Part shown: piece by piece, positions 50,976-59,461 of the stretch
Numbering within the stretch: the stretch's first letter is position 1
Layout of the letters: each line of letters starts with the position of its first letter
DNA from: Bryopsis sp. KO-2023
Lineage: Eukaryota > Chlorophyta > Ulvophyceae > Bryopsidales > Bryopsidaceae
NCBI GenBank assembly: GCA_030272585.1
Contig: BSYQ01000016.1
Location: 744,001 to 808,000 of the forward strand
Direction of reading: 5' to 3'
DNA length: 64,000 nucleotides
Program-made: the position numbers and the translations under genes
The notes under the pieces: model-generated
The model's database searches: none
What the model saw: the letters and a program-made list of their open reading frames with translations, nothing else
Told to the model about the DNA's origin: nothing

Positions 50976-53427
50976 ATGAGCGGACACGACGAGCAGCTAT
51001 ACCTGGAATACGGTATCGAAGACAATCAGCAAGAGCGCGACGCCCCAGATGGCCCGCCGCTATATCCGCTGATTGTCGCTCAGGAATTACCTGCTGTCGG
51101 ACTGCCGATACAGGCAGAAATGGACCAGCCTTTACAGGCATACGGTGTCCCCGCGCACCCGGACATGGTGGAGGAGGCAGGCGATGAGGAAGCGGACATT
51201 GGCCCGGAGTTTGATGAGGAGATGGAGGAAGAGCCGGGAGTCTTCATCAATCAACAAACGCAGCACCTGCAACAGAGCCAAGTGAACGTGCATAACCAGA
51301 CCTTGCACGTGCACAATGACGGCCTGCAGGAGCGCGATCTCCATGAATCGCAAGAGCGGTTATACAGCCAATTGTCCGAGGAGGCTGCCCAGCGGACAGC
51401 CCAGGTCGCCGAGCACCTTGATAGTCGGATGGAGGGAGCTTGTTCAAGCATGGCTTCCCAAGTACATGATGTGTTGGACTCTACTCTACAGTCCCGCCAT
51501 CACCAGATCGAAGGACAGCTCAGTGAAAGGTTGGATGAGCGGATACAAGATCTGGATGCTGCAGCCAAGGGGAGGCTCAGCCAAATGGAAGCTGGCTTGG
51601 CGAATATCCGTGATGTCGCCCAGAAAGAGGTGGACGAAGCCAAAGAGGCTCAGCGGATATTGGCCGAACAAGTAGCGGACACGGATGAGCAAAGAAGGAA
51701 ACTCGAAGAAGAGTTTGACCGGCAACATGCCGACGCCCTTTGGGGGTTGGATACGGTTCAACAAGAACTGAGAGAGACCCAAGCACTAGTGGATGCGGGT
51801 CAGAGTAAACAGTTCAAAGAACTCATTCGTGTTAAGCATGATCTTGAAGCGACTAAAGACAGAGCGGAAAGTTTTCAAACACAGCATCATGCGGAAGTAG
51901 CCTATTTGTTAAAGGAGGCAGCGGCTGCGAAAGAAGCGGCGGCTAGATTACAAATGGAAATGGAGGAGTTGAAAAGAAGTCAGAGTCGGTCTTCAAGGAG
52001 AAGCAGATCGAGAAGCTCAACAAGGAGCAAAGAGCCGCGGGAAATGCTACAAGAAATGCTACAAGATCCGGAAACAGCGCAAGAGCTAAAGAAGGTGTTT
52101 GAGGATGTAGCGGACACAAAGTTCACGTCGAATTTTGAGTTTTGGCGGAAGAAAGATGCTGCAGCAGTTGCCACACAAATGGCATCCGCTGCTCAACAAA
52201 CACCTCTTGTGGCTGCTATGGCGGGAGCGGGAACCAGAACGGTGGCACAACCACCAAGCTTGGCCGAAGTACAAGTTCCATTCGGTCAACCGCCCCAAAC
52301 CTCATCCGGCTTTGCCCCGGATTCAGTAGGTTTCCCGCCAATACCACCAGTATTCCCGCGGGCAAATAGACCGATTACCCGACCTGCATCACCCCCAGTC
52401 ATTATTCCTGGAGTGGGGCGAGGCAGTGCAATCAGCGGACAGGGAAATGTACCTAGGCCGATCGTGAGGCCTAGCGCTGTGTTTGGACAAACACCAAATA
52501 CAAGACCACCAGCGGTATTACAGCCAGTACAACCGCCACAGCGTACGCAGGCTTCTCCCGTGGTACAAACTGTTCCGCTGACAACTCCAACAACCACGTC
52601 ACCCGAGCCACCTAGAACATTACCCATGCCACCACCAGTTTCTCAGCCAGTGTTATCACATCCATCAATGATTTCACCACCCGGCTATTATGCCATGGGA
52701 GCATCATACATTCGGCCTTCTATCTTAGGTCACTCCGTGAATGTATACGGAGCTCCATCATCCGGGAACCCCTATGTTGGATGGGGATCCTATCCGCGTA
52801 TTCCTCAACGCGCAGGCGGAGGAGGCGGAGGAGGCGGAGGTGGAGATGATGATGGTTCCGGTGATGGAAGTGGCGGAGGCTCATCGGACAGAAGTGGCCG
52901 TGGGTCTGCACCTGGACCACATATTGGTGGAGGAAGAGAAGGACCATCTAGGAACCCAGGAGGCGGTCCTGGAGATGGTGGTGGTGGAGGTGGCGGAGGA
53001 GGCGGACCTCCTGGTCCCCCAGGTGGGGTCCCAGATTTTATGGGCTATGCACGTCCAGAAAATCGTTTGCTTCATATTCCCAATGCGGTCAAATTCCCGA
53101 TGCCGAAACCGTATACTGGCGCTGGAGATCGCTGGATTCGGGATTGGCAGGCAGAACTCACCAACTTCTGTAAAGTTTATGATTTGGATGAGTCTGTTTG
53201 GCTTAAAGTATTCCGCACAAATCTCTCTGGTTCAGCCGCCACATGGCGGAATATGCAAGAGATGCGGATTCGGGAAGGAGTTCGTCCGATGTTCCAGGAC
53301 TGGGTACAACTTGTGGAAGAGTTAGCTATTGCTTTCGAACCAACAAGAATGTCCGATGTTTCGCGTAGGAAGCTGCGGAAACTTCAACAAACGGGGACTG
53401 TTCGTTCCTACATTAACGCATTTCGGG
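50976..53427 (+). CDS. gag: Element F Gag, 5' part (interrupted by MITE)
   Basis: ATG at 50976 in good context (ccaccATGa). Acidic N-terminus, long coiled coil (residues about 95-330, rich in Glu/Gln/Ala), a short RS-type run (SRRSRSRSSTRS), Pro-rich linker, Gly/Asp-rich block, and the capsid-like domain (IRDWQAELTNFC, AATWRNMQEMRI, RRKLRKLQQTG). It is cut by the MITE after codons for NAFR. Removing the MITE and one 8-bp repeat gives NAFRDLILRIPNMTEEEQ, matching D (FQRLVLRIPDLEEDHQ). Confidence 0.92.
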
Positions 53428-53892
53428 CAGAGATAGGACTTGGGCCAAATTTTTGGTCCGACTCCGGTCCGGTCCGGTTACGGTCGGGTTACGGTCACCG
53501 TACTACGGCCGTAACTCCGTACCGTAACCGGAGTAATATGTTGTTTTTACGGTACGGAACAGGTACGGTATAACTACGGTAGGCCCTAAATCACCGTGAA
53601 GTAGCGTGGTTCAGTGCTAAAGCGTTAGGCTGCAGTCAGTAGGGTCGCGGGTTCGAATCCCCCTGGGTTCCTTTGGAATCGCGGGACCCTGCGGGGGTCA
53701 CTTTCTACGGTTTACGGTTGTTACGGCCGTTACGGTCGTTACGGTCCGGTACGGAGCGGTACGGAGTGGTACGGTGCTACGGTTACGGCCGTAAAAGTAC
53801 GATTTTCTGACGAAAATTGTACTCCGGTTACGGTCCGGTTACGGTGGTTACGGTCCGGTTACGGTGACCGTAACCGTAAAGTCCTATCTCTG
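53428..53892. mobile_element. 465-bp hAT-like MITE carrying a tRNA-like sequence
   Basis: 14-bp perfect terminal inverted repeats (cagagataggactt at 53428-53441, aagtcctatctctg at 53879-53892) and an 8-bp target duplication atttcggg (53420-53427 and 53893-53900). CAG ends plus an 8-bp duplication fit the hAT superfamily. There is no ORF for a transposase. Both arms are full of ggttacgg / ccgtaacc words that may act as subterminal transposase sites. Exact excision restores element F gag. Confidence 0.85.
53601..53671 (+). other. tRNA-like sequence inside the MITE
   Basis: A D-arm-like tagcgtggttcagtgc, an anticodon-like loop ctgcagt and a perfect B box ggttcgaatcc (53650-53660). The acceptor stem has no 5' partner and the T stem has a mismatch, so this is probably a decayed tRNA or captured SINE with possible Pol III promoter boxes, not a working tRNA gene. 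Confidence 0.5.
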
Positions 53893-53900
53893 ATTTCGGG

Positions 53901-54415
53901 ATCTCATACTCAGAATTCCGAATATGACGGAGGAGGAGCAGTACTTGACGTTTGTTGACGGATTACGGCCCCAGATCCGACATCAAGTTGTTACAATGGT
54001 GACAGAAGGAGTGGAAGCGGCGATAGTCACTGCCGAAAGAATCGATTCGTTGGGTGGCCAATCTCAAAACAACCGCGGACGTGGTCGCGGACGAGGGCGA
54101 TGGAACTGGAATTGGAAAAACAAGCCCAAAGCTGATCAGAACCAGCAAATGCAAGGTCAGCAACCGCAACCACCACCTCCACCCCAAGATCAAAATCAGC
54201 AAATGGGAGGAGGCAACAGAGGTGGAGGCGGCCGTGGCCGCGGAAGAGGCGGACGACGAGGTGGCGGACGAAATCGAGGTGGTGGCGGAAGGCAGCAACA
54301 AGGCGGAGCTAGAGGCGGAGGCGCATGTTACATCTGCGGTGAAGTGGGTCATGGCTTTGGAAAATGTCCTAAAGGCCCAACTTTTCAAAAATGGCTAAAA
54401 GATCACGCCGCATAG
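53901..54415 (+). CDS. gag: Element F Gag, 3' part
   Basis: Rejoins as DLILRIPNMTEEEQ. End of capsid-like domain (YLTFVDGLRPQIRHQV), Q/P-rich and RGG-rich stretch, and one CCHC knuckle (CYICGEVGHGFGKC). It ends at 54415, overlapping pol. Confidence 0.9.
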
Positions 54416-57400
54416 AGGAGACTTCACTCCATGCGGCCAGAAGAAAAAGAGCCAGACGCCGAAGATATAGACATCGCAGACGTCAGAAGCTCCGGGAGTC
54501 ACGAGCAAGAGAACGAGAGGGGAATAAAAAGACCGAGAAAGAGTCAAAAAGAAATCCCGCCCAGAGGGCTGAAAATCCGCTGATGAGTACAAAACTTGGT
54601 GACAAAGAGCGGATGGATGATTCAAGTACGGTCATCCTAAGCACTTCCGGCAGAGAGTTGGCGGAAAGTGTTGGTTCAGTACATGAAGACTCTGGAAGTT
54701 CCTCCGGAGATAGCAACCTGGAATCTATTCCGCCTTGTGGAGAGAAACAGGCTTCGGAAGGAAGTGTAAAAAGTTTAGACCGGACCAGCCCAAGGGTTCC
54801 GTCTGACGCCGATGCAAGGGAGGCATCGGACAGAAAGAAACAACCGGGGGTTGAAGGTGGGGATTACCTTCAAGACAGTTTTAACCCGCTGGTAAATAAT
54901 CACCACCTTAAGTTCATGGGGTATGAGCTTAAGGGGCGGATAGGGGGAGTTTCAATCTCCGCTTATTTGGACTGTGGAGCTACGGAAAATTATGTAGCGC
55001 AGAAACTTGTGGATCGTTTGGGGTTAGAGTTCTCCTCGTGTAATAAGACCGTTTCATTAGCCAACGGATCTGTTTGCAATGTGGACAAACGATGCGGAAA
55101 CATCAACATGCAGTTGGGCGGATACAAAACCCAGTTTTCTGCGGATGTTTTTCCTCATCTCACGTATGACATCGTGTTAGGGTTACCGTGGCTCATCGCC
55201 AATAACCCGTCCATAGACTTTGCACAGGGAACTATCAACATTCGCCAAGGTCAAGGTTGGATAACAGTACCGGTAAAGGAAAGACCGACTGATTATCTTC
55301 AACTTGCGAATGAAACCACACCTCTCATCACCCACAAGAAGATATTCCGCTACATCAAGAAGCAAACTGAAGCCACAGATAGTTTGGCTTACTTGGTGGT
55401 GGTGCGTGAATCTGACCCCACGGATAGCAATCACTTGATGCAATATCCGTATGAGGGGGTAACCGTTGGTAGCCTTCAAACTTCAGCGGGCACCAACACA
55501 CCACAAGAGACGGAGGTACCGAAGTTGCTGCATGATCAGATGCACCCGGATATCCGCTCTGTGGTGGAGGAATATAGCCACATTTTCCCAAAAGATCTCC
55601 CGCCTGGCATACCTCCCGTCCGCAAGGGTCATGAATTTAAGATCGACCTTGAGGATGAGAGTATGAGCCCAATCCACCGTCCCCTGTACAAACTTTCTCC
55701 GGCTGAATTGGATGAAGTTCGGACACAAGTGGATTATCTCCTCGAGCAACGGAAGATTAGGCCGTCAGAGAGTCCCTGGGGAGCTCCCATACTCTTTGTC
55801 CCTAAGAAAGACGGCGGACTGCGGATGTGTGTTGATTACAGATGGATCAACCACTACACCATTAAAAACCGCTATCCACTTCCGCTCCCCGAAGAGTTAA
55901 TGGACCGGCTCGCTAAAGCAAAGATCTACACCAAGATCGACCTCCGCTCGGGCTACTGGCAATTTCCAGTCCGGCCAAAGGATACCCCAAAAACTGCATT
56001 CCGCACACGATACGGGCATTTCGAGTTCCTCGTTTGTCCCTTCGGAATGTCCAACTGTCCGGCCCAGTTTCAAACTGTGGTGCAGGATTTGTTGGGGGAG
56101 TTTTTGGACCACTTTGTGGTTGTTTTCATTGACGACATTCTGGTGTTTTCCAATTCAGTGGAAGAACATGTCGATCATTTGAAACAGGTATTCGAGCGGT
56201 TACACAAACACAAGCTCTACGCGAAAGCGAGCAAGTGTGAAGTGGGGGTCAGCGAGACCGATTATCTGGGATATCATTTGTCAGGGAAAGGCCTGCAACC
56301 AATGAGTGATAAAGTGCGGGCTATTCAAGAATGGAAGGAGTTGAGCTCAGTTGGGGATGTGCGAAGTTTTCTGGGCATGGTATCTTACTATCGTAAGTTT
56401 ATACCAGAGTTTGCGCGGATTGCAGGACCCTTACATGATCTGATCAAAAAGAATCATGTGTGGACATGGGGGCCTATTCAGCGCGAAGCCTTCAGCAAAC
56501 TCAAGCAAAAGATCACCCGCACCCCCATACTTCTCCTACCCGATCCGCTTCTTAGGTACACCGTAATAACGGACGCATCAGGAACTGCATATGGAGCAGT
56601 TCTGTGTCAGGACCATGGAAAGGGGCTACAGCCAATAGCCTACCTTTCAAGACGATTAAAACCAGCTGAGACACGATATTCCGCATATGAGCGGGAGCTG
56701 GGGGCTGTAGCATATGCGCTCAGCCAATGGCGGCATTACCTCGAAGGAGCGCCTGGGGAGGTTACGGTTATGACAGACCATCAGCCGATAACCCACTTCA
56801 TGACCCAAGCTAAAATGTCGCGGACACAATCCCGATGGTATACGTCAGGGTATTTTGATTCCATCGATCCAAAAATCGTCTATGTGCCTGGTAAAGCCAA
56901 TGTACTGGCGGATGCGTTATCCCGAAGCCTTCCTGATTCACAGGATCAAATTCATGCTTTGTCCGCCTGGGTGGTGGATGAAGCGGATGCATGGAAGACC
57001 GCTATTGCAGCAGATCCAAAACTGCAAGCGGAAGTCGCGAAAATCCAAGAGGGTAAACCCACGAAACTTTCGTTCGAGGATGGCTGGTTGTATTATCAAG
57101 CAACTCCCACCTCAGACAAAGTACTAGTGGTTCCAAATGGATACCGGAAAAAGGTTATGGGGGAGTTCCATGATGTTCCGAGTGCTGGACACGCAGGTGC
57201 CGCCCGGACATCGGATGTGCTACAGCGATACTACTGGTGGAAAGGAGTAGGAAAGGATGTCCAAGCATATGTGCGGACATGTCCTGTCTGTCAGCGGACA
57301 AAAGCTGATACGACGAAGCAGAAAGGGCTTCTGCATCCACTCCCAATACCGACAACAAAGTGGGAACAGATCACCACTGACCTCGTGACTGATTTACCAA

Positions 57401-58500
57401 AGTCACGTGGTTTCACCGCCATCGCGGTATTTGTTGATCGGTTAACCAAGTACGTTCGCTTCGCACCCTGCACTAAGGAAATAACCGCCCCGGAATATGC
57501 TAAGTTGTTTGTGGACAAAATATACAAACACTACGGCCTCCCCAAAGTGATAATTTCCGATCGAGACCCCAGATTCACAAGTTCCTTCTGGCGGTCTTTA
57601 TTTTCACTTCTGGGAACCCAACTCCGAATGAGCACAGCCTACCACCCACAAACAGATGGGCAGTCAGAGGTTACTATTCGGGTGTTGGAAGACTTTTTGC
57701 GGCCTTATGTGGAGCGGTATCCAGACCGCTGGGTTGATTTCTTGGCGACAGCGGAATTTGCTGCCAACAACTCCCGCAATGTGTCAACCGGCTATGCCCC
57801 AGCACACTTGTTGTATGGGCAGCATATGGGACAAATTACCGTGCAGAAAAAGTTAACGGCGAAAGAAGAGTCCGAAATGGCAACCGAAATGGTGAAACGA
57901 ATGGACGAGCAACTGCAGCAGGCAAAGCAGCAGTATGCAACCGCACAAGAGCGGATGTGTGTCCAAGCGAACAAACGGCGGCGGGAAGTAATCTTCAAAG
58001 AAGGGGATGAAGTTTTGGTGCGGAGTACATTTATTCCGCTGCAATCCTTACAAAAGATCCCACCAAAAATCCGCCGGAGGTTTGTCGGGCCATTCAAAGT
58101 GGACAAAGCGATATCCACAGTCGCTTATCGCCTGCAACTACCACCCCATTGGACTATTCATTCTACCTTCCATGTCTCCAAGCTGAAGGCATACAACCGC
58201 TTGTCAGAAGATGATGAGCGGGAGGTGGAACCTCCCGAAGGGGAGTTGGTGGATGGCGCCATTGAATATGAGGTCGAGCGTATTCTGCGGGATCGAGGCA
58301 CACCCAACCGTCGGGAGTACTTGATTCTGTGGAAGGGCTATGATTTGATGGAAGCCACCTGGGAGCCAGAAGCCCACCTGGCCAATGCCAGCGATATCTT
58401 GGCAGAGTATCTCAAAAACCGCACGCGCTTGCCGACCAAAGAGGAAATCCGCTCTAAGCGGGAAGAAAGGCGGACAAGGCGGCGGAAACAACCTCTTTAG
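54391..58500 (+). CDS. pol: Element F Pol: protease, RT, RNase H, integrase, chromodomain
   Basis: -1 frame relative to gag; unlike D it has an ATG (54391) within the gag overlap, so either frameshift or reinitiation is possible. The basic N-terminal block (RRKRARRRRYRHRRRQK) parallels D. Protease YLDCGATENYV (Cys after catalytic Asp, as in D/E). RT FIDDILVF; RNase H TDASGTAYGAV; integrase finger HDVPSAGH...CPVCQRTK, core [10 protein letters not shown] and HPQTDGQSE with 35 residues between the Asp and Glu; chromodomain YLILWKGYDLMEATWEP followed by an Arg/Lys-rich tail. No lesion seen. Confidence 0.96.
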   Translation: MAKRSRRIEETSLHAARRKRARRRRYRHRRRQKLRESRAREREGNKKTEKESKRNPAQRAENPLMSTKLGDKERMDDSSTVILSTSGRELAESVGSVHEDSGSSSGDSNLESIPPCGEKQASEGSVKSLDRTSPRVPSDADAREASDRKKQPGVEGGDYLQDSFNPLVNNHHLKFMGYELKGRIGGVSISAYLDCGATENYVAQKLVDRLGLEFSSCNKTVSLANGSVCNVDKRCGNINMQLGGYKTQFSADVFPHLTYDIVLGLPWLIANNPSIDFAQGTINIRQGQGWITVPVKERPTDYLQLANETTPLITHKKIFRYIKKQTEATDSLAYLVVVRESDPTDSNHLMQYPYEGVTVGSLQTSAGTNTPQETEVPKLLHDQMHPDIRSVVEEYSHIFPKDLPPGIPPVRKGHEFKIDLEDESMSPIHRPLYKLSPAELDEVRTQVDYLLEQRKIRPSESPWGAPILFVPKKDGGLRMCVDYRWINHYTIKNRYPLPLPEELMDRLAKAKIYTKIDLRSGYWQFPVRPKDTPKTAFRTRYGHFEFLVCPFGMSNCPAQFQTVVQDLLGEFLDHFVVVFIDDILVFSNSVEEHVDHLKQVFERLHKHKLYAKASKCEVGVSETDYLGYHLSGKGLQPMSDKVRAIQEWKELSSVGDVRSFLGMVSYYRKFIPEFARIAGPLHDLIKKNHVWTWGPIQREAFSKLKQKITRTPILLLPDPLLRYTVITDASGTAYGAVLCQDHGKGLQPIAYLSRRLKPAETRYSAYERELGAVAYALSQWRHYLEGAPGEVTVMTDHQPITHFMTQAKMSRTQSRWYTSGYFDSIDPKIVYVPGKANVLADALSRSLPDSQDQIHALSAWVVDEADAWKTAIAADPKLQAEVAKIQEGKPTKLSFEDGWLYYQATPTSDKVLVVPNGYRKKVMGEFHDVPSAGHAGAARTSDVLQRYYWWKGVGKDVQAYVRTCPVCQRTKADTTKQKGLLHPLPIPTTKWEQITTDLVTDLPKSRGFTAIAVFVDRLTKYVRFAPCTKEITAPEYAKLFVDKIYKHYGLPKVIISDRDPRFTSSFWRSLFSLLGTQLRMSTAYHPQTDGQSEVTIRVLEDFLRPYVERYPDRWVDFLATAEFAANNSRNVSTGYAPAHLLYGQHMGQITVQKKLTAKEESEMATEMVKRMDEQLQQAKQQYATAQERMCVQANKRRREVIFKEGDEVLVRSTFIPLQSLQKIPPKIRRRFVGPFKVDKAISTVAYRLQLPPHWTIHSTFHVSKLKAYNRLSEDDEREVEPPEGELVDGAIEYEVERILRDRGTPNRREYLILWKGYDLMEATWEPEAHLANASDILAEYLKNRTRLPTKEEIRSKREERRTRRRKQPL

Positions 58501-58821
58501 ATGATACAGGTTGATATGGGGAAGGGAACGATGGTTGATGTGTTGGTATCAGTTCACCCATAATCAAATACATCTAAGAGCGAGCTACAGAGAGCTGAGT
58601 CAAGATAGCGAGGGTAATATCAAAGCGGGCTAGAACCTTGGATGAGACGACACTCAATAGAGGAAGTCTTCCATCAGTGACAAGTGAGTGACTCTATCAC
58701 TTGTATAAACTAGCTAGGCTGCAACCCTCCAGCCCTATTTCGTCAAAAGTTTACGCCGAGCGCACTGAACCTTCAGAAGCAACCGCCACCAGAGCAAAAC
58801 ATTAAAAGCATTTGCATAAAA
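58501..58821 (+). other. Element F pol-ORF3 spacer with possible promoter
   Basis: 321 bp, non-coding. It contains tataaac at 58704-58710, 118 bp before the ORF3 ATG. Little other similarity to the D/E spacer was noticed. Confidence 0.6.
58704..58710 (+). promoter_or_regulatory. Possible internal TATA box for element F ORF3
   Basis: tataaac, spacing to the ATG close to that in D and E (118 against 120-121 bp). Confidence 0.42.
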
Positions 58822-59268
58822 ATGTCTGGAACATCCGAGCATTTGGAGCGACTCCGTCAGCAGAGGGATGAGTGGAAAGCAAAGGCAGAGGCCTTGGAAA
58901 CGGAGCTCGCGGAAGCCTTAGAATCTGGAACTGAGGCGGTGGAAGCACATGCAAATGTGGCGGCGGATTACGAAAAATTACACAAGAAGCTTCAGGAGGG
59001 TGTGACAAAAAGAGATGAGCAGGAGGCGGAAATCTGTGAGCTGGCGGCGGAACTCCGGGAAGCAAAAGAGGAAAGGGCGGCGGAAAAAAAGCCAACCGCC
59101 AACCGCCAACCGCCGAGTGAGCGAGAGTGGAGCCAGAGCCAGAGAGTCAGAGCCGGACAGAGACAGTTTTTCCTTGGGGGTTTTCTTTTCTTTTCTTTTC
59201 TTTTATTTTTCTTTCTTTTTGGGTTCTTCTACGGGTGTGGACACCCTTTGGGGGGGGGGGGGGAGTAG
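58822..59268 (+). CDS. Element F ORF3: coiled coil without Cys cluster
   Basis: 148 codons. Residues about 5-95 are a coiled coil (HLERLRQQRDEWKAKAEAL...) comparable to the start of D/E ORF3. A basic, Ser/Arg segment follows and then a hydrophobic run (FFLGGFLFFSFLLFFFLF) encoded by a T-rich tract, and the frame ends in a G run next to the PPT. The D/E ORF3 is followed by a similar T-rich tract outside the ORF, so the hydrophobic end may just be read-through after loss of the Cys-cluster region. A true membrane tail is possible but less likely. Confidence 0.55.
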   Translation: MSGTSEHLERLRQQRDEWKAKAEALETELAEALESGTEAVEAHANVAADYEKLHKKLQEGVTKRDEQEAEICELAAELREAKEERAAEKKPTANRQPPSEREWSQSQRVRAGQRQFFLGGFLFFSFLLFFFLFGFFYGCGHPLGGGGE

Positions 59269-59269
59269 T
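59248..59269 (+). promoter_or_regulatory. Element F polypurine tract
   Basis: A long G run followed by agtagt directly before the 3' LTR, similar in kind to the G8 tract of D/E. Confidence 0.7.
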
Positions 59270-59456
59270 TGATACGTTGTCGCACTACGTTGTCGCACTC
59301 ATTTTGCAGTACGAGTGTGTAGTACGGGTTAGTACGGGTTCTAGGGGGTTAAGTTCAGAGAGAACACCTTGTAAAATTAATTCTCTGGTTTTGTGAAAGT
59401 GTGTGACCCCAGTCTCAACTTCAGCAACGACTCACTAAACCTACAGGGACCTAACA
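59270..59456 (+). repeat. Element F 3' LTR
   Basis: 187 bp, apparently identical to 50287-50473; followed by aatag. Confidence 0.95.
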
Positions 59457-59461
59457 AATAG

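Larger units (their letters stand above)
50287..59456 (+). mobile_element. Element F: Ty3/Gypsy chromovirus with short LTRs, split by a MITE
   Basis: 187-bp LTRs (50287-50473 and 59270-59456) look identical, flanked by aatag (50282-50286 and 59457-59461). It is 9,170 bp, or about 8.7 kb without the MITE. Gag and pol layout is that of D/E, but sequence is well diverged. ORF3 is short and lacks the Cys cluster. It lies in element A pol between RT motifs; the A frame resumes exactly. Confidence 0.95.

Noticed and set aside
50522-51187. 221-codon open frame in the element F leader overlapping gag in the -1 frame, as ORF0 does in A-C
   Set aside because: No ATG in the frame and none of the HGH/Cys motifs; the overlap with gag explains its Arg/Pro-rich end. 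Kept only as a remark.
53601-53671. Functional tRNA gene
   Set aside because: B box and D-arm are good, but there is no matching 5' acceptor strand and the T stem has a mismatch. It sits inside a MITE.
53440-53880. Interstitial telomere repeat
   Set aside because: The repeated word is ggttacgg and not a TTTAGGG-type unit, occurs in both orientations and is confined between the MITE ends.
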